From CALCNS01 sp937897315 (GTDB lineage: Bacteria > Bacillota > JAAYKD01): a DNA stretch of 64,000 nt. The notes below the pieces were generated by a model, which worked only from the letters and a program-made list of their open reading frames with translations, made no database searches and was not told the DNA's origin. Made by a program: the position numbers and the translations under genes. The stretch is from the NCBI GenBank assembly GCA_036744005.1, contig DAINOJ010000004.1, forward strand, positions 1 through 64,000. The letters run 5' to 3'. Below are positions 63,101 to 64,000 of this stretch, piece after piece (within the stretch, counting starts at the first letter, position 1; the number at the start of each line of letters is the position of its first letter).

Positions 63101-64000
63101 AGTCCTCACTCCTGGAGCGGAAACCGGAGTGGTCATGAACGTGAGTGCCGGTTTGGATTGTGATGAGATTGCGACATATGATATTGTCTTTACGTCGGAT
63201 CAAGGAGCGATGGCGACTACGAAGGTGACATTGAACCTTCGTCCAGCTACACCAATTCCTGTCACCGATATGAAGACGGTCACTGTGGGTGTAAATCCAG
63301 ACAGTAGCGTAAGTCGAGTCATCACCGTAACCAACAAAGGGAAAGGATACTTAGATGGCTTAAAAGTGACTTTACCGACAAGCATACCTTGGATTAGTGT
63401 CAGCAGCATCGCCAGAACGAGGTTGGCTCCGAATGAAGGAACGACCTTTGTGGTAAACTTCAACCCAGCTGCCGGGGTTGCCTTAGGACAGTATCAGGAT
63501 AAGTTAGTGGTTAGCGATGGAACAGGAAAATTCTTCGCCAATGTTGGGATTAACGCAGAGGTCAGTTCCGCCAAAACAGGTGGTATCTCATTCCGTGTCG
63601 TCGATGACGTGGGTAGCAAAATAGCCAATGCGGAAATCACCATTGTATCAAAAGAACCTTACACCAGCAATGTGGGTGGAGTCACCAGTGAATACTACCC
63701 GTTCTTCAATGCCAGAACCGATGCCAATGGTATCGCTCAATTCTATGAGAAGCCACTTGGAAATTATGACTTAGTTGTTATGGCACAAGGCAGACGCAAG
63801 TTCATCTCCGAATGCAGTGTCATGCCTTCCGCAGGTGCGCCTTTCATGGATATTGTGATGCAAAACGAACCCATTTCCATTGAGTGGACAGTCATCCCCA
63901 CTACCATAGTTGACGAATACGAGATCAAACTAGAGTTAACATTTGGTGCACAGATTCCAGCTCCGGCGTTTGGCTTTAACCCGCCATGGGTTAATATTCC
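48168..64000 (+). CDS. Giant secreted multidomain surface protein (5' part, open at the window end)
   Basis: A single unbroken frame of more than 5,270 codons, still open at base 64,000. A signal peptide (about 1-33, cleavage AVA|ET) is followed by a Glu/Thr-rich linker (about 34-90), then three tandem modules with 'ELWFSF'/'EVWLSF' (48470-49640). Chitobiase C-terminal-like modules (about 49650-51590) and many Fn3/Ig-like domains with 'YYYKI.A.D..GN.S' endings follow, then one PKD domain (about 60580-60846). Four CARDB-like repeats (about 60855-62215), a macroglobulin-like segment (about 62580-62900) and a carboxypeptidase-regulatory-like module (about 63570-63830) come last. AGGAGG lies nine bases before the ATG; an in-frame ATG at 48114 with AAGGAG is an alternative. 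No catalytic domain was seen, so an adhesin or surface-layer role is inferred. The C-terminal anchor is outside the window. Confidence 0.9.
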   Translation, partial: MTTTWSYKFRRLLAMILVLAQLTGSAPGLLAVAETVTEPPAQEESVQNEVITPQEESVPTTEEAPTTTQSTQEPVLEESETTEVALLETMPPGGGIPTGTMITEGQAIQTSPIAITDLSKAFQFMISSPFATQKELWFSFEVTSENNNKNMTIAGMAPPMSSSYLHAMTLYTNTNSLVTTTFANNQLTGKVNTGTYKLRLMTSDNSGNATDQVIPAISWGVTVQFATTDGPVTLQEGDGSSNNPVTISSLTNPFVFTVGTYTAQPSELWFSFVVPDGVSNKQLNIQGAQKDAYVTYLNNMELYDSDKIKMTPSEMMYGTLIQFVNAGTYYLRLKNSNYTGIANGTTIPAMKWQLTFTLFTTSPNVLPEGSATQQNPVVISDLSSGYAFCVGDYTTQPTEVWLSFSVPSDIQNKDIVIHFGGGEEYFGYDTYGMNELTLYNGDSKISSSRTGMLFAQVSTGNYKMQFRYVDHMDSTYRAIEPTSYHVSYSNALSKPILNAASPLPGNYSSTQTIFIDVPIGTTVIYANYQFPWDTEYTEYDSQSGVNITTSKTIYFSAITKDQSNSITAYSEPLALTYLINAYTLQSSAPTDAINIMNSPYWFFDTSSTGSGNYGISFGMIRENSWGSVMWSLKDFSGNELKMGWLDSPEGSAIHDIVALGQGKYYIQIYNAPYTYAKPYLQKVLDVTPTISLPSGTFSNYQTVTLSLPEGSPAGSVIYYKVDDTSWVDPFAGAKVYTGPVQVRANGSIYCYIKDNTDRVGPVNKATYTFTGILPTAPTTDLVSGSSHESGTLLTLSAQEGYPIYYYVTTDNTNTNNSNVVYQNGTLYTGPMELNQEMVNPSAYNDNEINLYMVSVDPITGLLSERTYRNYYLVVAGPTMSPYSGDGIITRLAAPTSLSLTHASGGTIYYVTNNQTDYVYWYGDPYTEPFNISANTLVRAQVEYETEKYSVITTGKYVITSYQELPLKQYIYSYGFKGEEGRYKITSTSPSRYILRENYMGYPIKVYSDEDKTQILAQRDSGYSDLTMDLPAGTAYVVIETPTSMSEGQYYLYLQRQVAPPIISPNPAEPEGTWEVIPSSITITSPDNALIQYHTGNYIWSTSQTSPVVLTDFTEGTKYIYARCVVGSEYSTIVSKTYKFDATPPVLKTQAANVYRFQYNTYDSYYSYISLGPVTSTLFGTVYLNLSDYEDTGSGVAKVDYYASKDQGENYTHIGTATVGYSSLPNLAWDTNTFAENVKLENVWLRAIVEDKAGLRSAVDAKSVVDVSAYPFHIDNTPTVSPTNILVTPAQGSVALSWESAYNYYYIYRAETLEDLASQTEALAYTYSEYYTDYFIDPSDTTKTFYYAVTAKDTARGYKESAKSVSTGVSPLLDTTLPTISIYGSYVAPNMNFSWSAQDNVALKDVKVTITGNSVTKQYTVLSGGYQSDYENITPELLASLELTEGEYSITTEVTDNTGNKASATSSFIYDITPPEIPTGLVASSLSGRIRLGWVTSTAEDLDYYQIYRSTTETGTYNYLTYTSETKYDDRLPANVGSAYYYKIIARDKAGNQSNYTPFAFANVGDFNPSLRIAVQPVPGQSMTLYYKDFPPTYYDSSAGKYVYNQIQFYMDQETEPFRTVGNYDYDMDLEKNTSYTLPITMTGTHTIRAISKGATTDLDRVALIRFTVSEYTPTFTLGVDNVAPGGTVSFSLADFAINQYVYLYLRPTDSSNSYLTYVYYYDQASANGSFTLPASTAPGQYTLLAYQYNPNNPADTNYSGLIAFDTLNVTSTQASISLDANYPAVFGKAINILTSGFLAGEEVKFYINDLPVETRSSYYGSPSCYITLPNTLTGNKLVIVAVGQTSQRSATYSGTIQRNKPTLTLPETVTLGNAFTVSSTGYNAYETVNLLVDGSQYAANYANYNGEVTFSITFPTSSVAGRHAVDLVDASGNKVGGSVVTNRPLLTLTLSGTPTLGEDLTLIASGYKANESISFTLNGTSLTTRNADSSGIAQYTIIGLAISSDSFVFTATGNSGTSVATWRQSGASSIELGYEGMIQPGSPYAFNVSGLPTAAEVKVFVNQQPYTLNPEVFENEGLAHFNVTLPSGYASSTASILVIGDLSDSVYPWVSAEVPVSQSSPQATVVTTTPTAGSNLQINGTGFVPSETVALWFEGKPVTSATATSSGAVTLNWTIPLATKANTYTVTIVGSNSYTYLNKSVAFAEYVPAVNTPSSATAGDSKNVTATGLTNGEPMFVFLNGTQVGNSPATVTSGGAQVSFSLPSNIATGNYALHVVLPHSGAIFNSTLSVQAASPIVTVAQNGTDPNVSLSISGFLSGESVAVYFDNREVTSSLTSTVVESTGQLTMVYTLPVSVSPGLHSFAVIGKASFRMAYANLEVQVSGQRASMLNAEDRAEGKPGTQMTLSADGFTPGSVLQVKFGDMDITPAQKTADNLGYYTVQIAIPLGASDGVYNVQVIAPAVAEMGQTSVRVDTTAPANPILSVVPAKRQITLNWTKVADTDVTSYLVYRKLSTELSSAYVLTNTVNSGVSSVIHQLGESSHPLAVGFTYHYMVKSVDRLGNVSAGSAPISATLLPDTANPNIEYIGGPYQGYYNGNYTLRGTAQFSPTISDDRHATTVTLAYSKDGSTYTSLPASNLTYQGTSWNGLYTFRATIQLDTGAISQQAGMGDGLYTVRLTATDAEGKTGVRTQQFHIDNTAPVAPTSFTATGGAKVANLGWSYANTGEIDYFLLSYGTNPDQLSTTYVSNDQRSFVLSGLTPDIVYTFILQARDYAGNLSSALSATATPFTDTVNPVIDGSTISPAANQRFGTSASITVKATDNVGVTVIKVFTAPKATGVFTEIPANQLSTYTYSDIKYIYLNSLTFNGTYTVRLVAVDAAGLESLPFDVDYVFDTTPPVVASPTATPVSGGILISWTKSNDTDLYYYRLYRKAPGQSDYQYYRYVSPVSNVLPDGKMGYMDYQVTAGETYYYKVDALDDLSNASNVTTAPVVSAQPGDFNLQMSLTPTTGIIPGKELTISATGLRPYESASLSIDAKPFATVYADDKGSFSYGWSYIVNTASGEHTISLTTSSSSQTKSVTFVSNATKLAAPGNLNADPDIMRVALTWDAVEGASGYAVYRKAGAEGEFILLTDKVYYRSYTDTAVEKEVIYTYEVAAIDRYQLIGERSIAAIAQPDPDNNAPAFGVLASSRNGDILTLVATVTDDIKLQKVEFHYKTKGTDDTNYADHPITTVIITGDKKSASVSYDFNTSALVKGDYVIRAIVWDAAGNQSPPNTIEIKINTDKPNAPTGLTATGGQMRVALVWAAPTYTEVQTPIDVARYNIYRKVGEDGSFQLLSTTTQLTFTDLKVELAKSYFYQIKSVSVFGYESDATPATGAMTPIADTTVPKITGFNPVANTRLGREVTVSVMATDNVAVTSTEFFVVNSNGEVSLGKTDSGTITFHSKQYILEGDLTIKAVVKDAAGNFATQNVVYKADNVAPVAPVLKAAPGELSVQLTWTMPVMPADFAFYNVYLLPSGVTPADNTTPAVAIVTVQLYKHAVTAQSSFYVTAVDTLGNESVPSNVGIAAPGLDATPPVITSLTPGNRATVRSDISLLAAATDNVAVDTYRFESIPMVEDPLTGSLSVKSDATWNEVGLLAAASGSGSGSLSWNTRDVLVTNEGPVAKYPDGFYTVRVTVRDKVGNLASRTEVVKIANNPPLPPAGLRADAGQWRLMISWKPFTGTDVAGYVVQRAISSTEETAYTEVARTTSNIYIDTKISPLQTYSYRVAMINDLGNLGPWAVIENQRPQEETSKPVVLSMSPVQDQRFNQTLQLSLQMQDEVAVDHVDLNYYYIGVSSVGDVPTDAIYTKFHTIAEADIQYTRIETSETDVFGTEAYVATYSWNTGALAEGLYAVKAVVFNKGNQESNALKKYFRDTTPPGAPTNVTVTDPTSGAQLNLVWSSGADVKHYEVWRSTEPAAMFTYDASGTSGAYNRIAQPKSAAYSDMGLTNNTPYFYHVVVVDTAGNVSSPSERAQGLPTAQSNLGIHAIYTEPSVITIGRYGETRVSLRNDGAARATGQVELYLQMNDVFQKIGTKTVELAANTGGEAVFSGIVPDSFPTSPVLKAIVITDSTTTDTDQTNNERTRDTLLTNLPPTAVIIKPTGEYDSGQLLSFAATNADNTASKDIDGRIIQFSWDFGNGKKAEGATATTQYVLPGIYTVTLTVKDNNNAITTATETITVGDTRPDLYVESIRWTPEETKEGDVVVITAVVGNKGLGDAKLGFLTGFYIDNQYMGYTKIDVDANNVSIAQGKTLEVSFNYVATAGVHVVKVVANDILDTLKETDKGNNNRSAVLSNLQISFADVGVESVTWVPEGTVFDTQQPFAYRAVIKNYGDKVAENFGVSIYINDEYRGRQVVPSLAAGASQTLNYYVVPKVGVHKVEIKVDDLNPILIEENTTNNNLSIITESFRVIYPEISVGEITWRPTETTLTEGTSITFDAKIINNSTINITDNFLVHAAMDGRVFKTITVNGLKAGEVKTVSAKWAAQSGEHTFKIIVDAKKAVIDPEKTVEKSITIPKLSILYPNLHISNVTYSPLNVEYGKAVSFLVSVNNQSVATAFKRFSVGLFVDGKSVAAAEIDGIRGYSTVPVVITWTPNKAGPQTFQILVDSMNVLNLEKPSEGVRRVWTTSIDVKQALTMKASPNKEEEDSDFLAVLYTTNDGFIPLKAQLFHESISALPLTPDQDAQVSYTLKRGDTLTAFGDLAYNSISREFEYALPITGDMQTGTYTLEMVGSAGVDSLSTLCNIRIVQSGVVTVETNKTEYKLGEVVRVSGRFLLGGQPAANERVVLDFQLLPRLPEPLKGRDEKGNEIFLTWSAEEIVFVTTDAEGYYSHNFTPFTGEAGDWNIIAFGYQKFLGTGSQTSFKVWGMASSPASLTLVASKNTQFSKEILFRHASPKNPDGDPLTGITAMIVPTSANVGVAASLDTSAMLRVLTPGAETGVVMNVSAGLDCDEIATYDIVFTSDQGAMATTKVTLNLRPATPIPVTDMKTVTVGVNPDSSVSRVITVTNKGKGYLDGLKVTLPTSIPWISVSSIARTRLAPNEGTTFVVNFNPAAGVALGQYQDKLVVSDGTGKFFANVGINAEVSSAKTGGISFRVVDDVGSKIANAEITIVSKEPYTSNVGGVTSEYYPFFNARTDANGIAQFYEKPLGNYDLVVMAQGRRKFISECSVMPSAGAPFMDIVMQNEPISIEWTVIPTTIVDEYEIKLELTFGAQIPAPAFGFNPPWVNI
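48470..49640 (+). repeat. Three tandem ~130-aa modules in the giant protein
   Basis: Modules at about 48470-48860, 48870-49255 and 49260-49640 share the order 'P(I/V)(A/T/V)I(T/S)(D/S)L', then 'ELWFSF.V' (or 'EVWLSF.VP'), then 'G.Y.(L/M).(L/F)', and end in a beta-strand such as 'WGVTVQF'. They are diverged at the DNA level. The layout recalls bacterial pre-peptidase C-terminal (PPC) domains, which is inference. Confidence 0.65.
60855..62215 (+). repeat. Four CARDB-like repeats in the giant protein
   Basis: Repeated beginnings 'PDLYVESIRWTPEETKEGD', 'ADVGVESVTWVPEGTVFD', 'PEISVGEITWRPTETTLTEG' and 'PNLHISNVTYSPLNVEYGK' each introduce a domain of about 110 residues with a 'G.H..K..VD' core. 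This is the CARDB (cell adhesion related, found in bacteria) pattern. They follow the PKD domain directly. Confidence 0.75.

Noticed and set aside
48319..63463. Many minus-strand frames of 60-140 codons inside the giant gene
   Set aside because: They are shadows of a highly structured plus-strand frame with repetitive composition and have no ribosome sites or family signals.
1..64000. CRISPR arrays, tRNA or rRNA genes
   Set aside because: No regularly spaced repeats and no cloverleaf or rRNA signature was noticed in reading the window.

Overview
The window reads as a chromosomal segment of a low-to-medium GC anaerobic Firmicute, probably class Clostridia. The signs are strong AGGAGG-type ribosome binding sites, frequent TTG/GTG starts, an S-layer-homology surface protein, a GerMN-type lipoprotein, ParA/ParB with perfect parS sites, and DUF5320/DUF134/Mrp genes. 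I cannot name the species. No rRNA, tRNA or CRISPR array was seen.

Region 1 (1 to about 14,330) is an integrated mobile element whose left end may lie outside the window. On the minus strand, in transcription order, it carries a 51-aa basic protein, an AlpA/excisionase-type HTH, a primase-helicase of the P4/D5 type, a 103-aa zinc-ribbon protein, a lone HK97-type major capsid protein, a TnpW-like small protein and a TnpX-type large serine recombinase. Directly behind the primase gene lies a set of 10-bp repeats (AACTGCTAC[C/T]) that I propose as the element's replication origin. On the plus strand the cargo is a C-terminal zinc-finger protein, a frameshifted HhH-like gene, a broken second copy of the zinc-finger gene's 3' end, and a type III restriction-modification operon (Cro/C1 regulator, Mod, Res).

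Region 2 (14,429 to 24,500) is host chromosome: an M20 amidohydrolase, parAB with one parS over the parAB promoter region, a cysteine desulfurase-like and a cysteine desulfidase-like gene, a second parS, a left-handed beta-helix protein, then an AEC permease, an M81 (MlrC-like) metallopeptidase and an MFS transporter. The parAB-parS cluster suggests proximity to the replication origin, although no dnaA, gidA or gidB is visible.

Region 3 (24,500 to 47,808) holds a DUF2971/phosphotransferase pair, a GerMN lipoprotein, a DUF2680-like secreted protein divergent from a two-component system, a Crp/Fnr regulator, thioredoxin, a znuACB-fur zinc operon with an obvious Zur/Fur box, a DUF5320-DUF134-Mrp cluster with repeated GACATATGTC operators, an SLH protein followed by a MacB-like ABC exporter and an unusually long adaptor, a CcdA-TlpA redox pair, two tandem CNNM/CorC-type proteins and an orphan CofE-like protein.

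Region 4 (48,114 to the window end) is a single open reading frame of more than 5,270 codons that is still open at base 64,000. It is a giant secreted multidomain beta-sandwich protein: a signal peptide, a Glu/Thr-rich linker, three tandem 'LWFSF' modules, chitobiase-C-terminal-like and Fn3/Ig-like domains, one PKD domain, four CARDB-like domains and a carboxypeptidase-regulatory-like domain.
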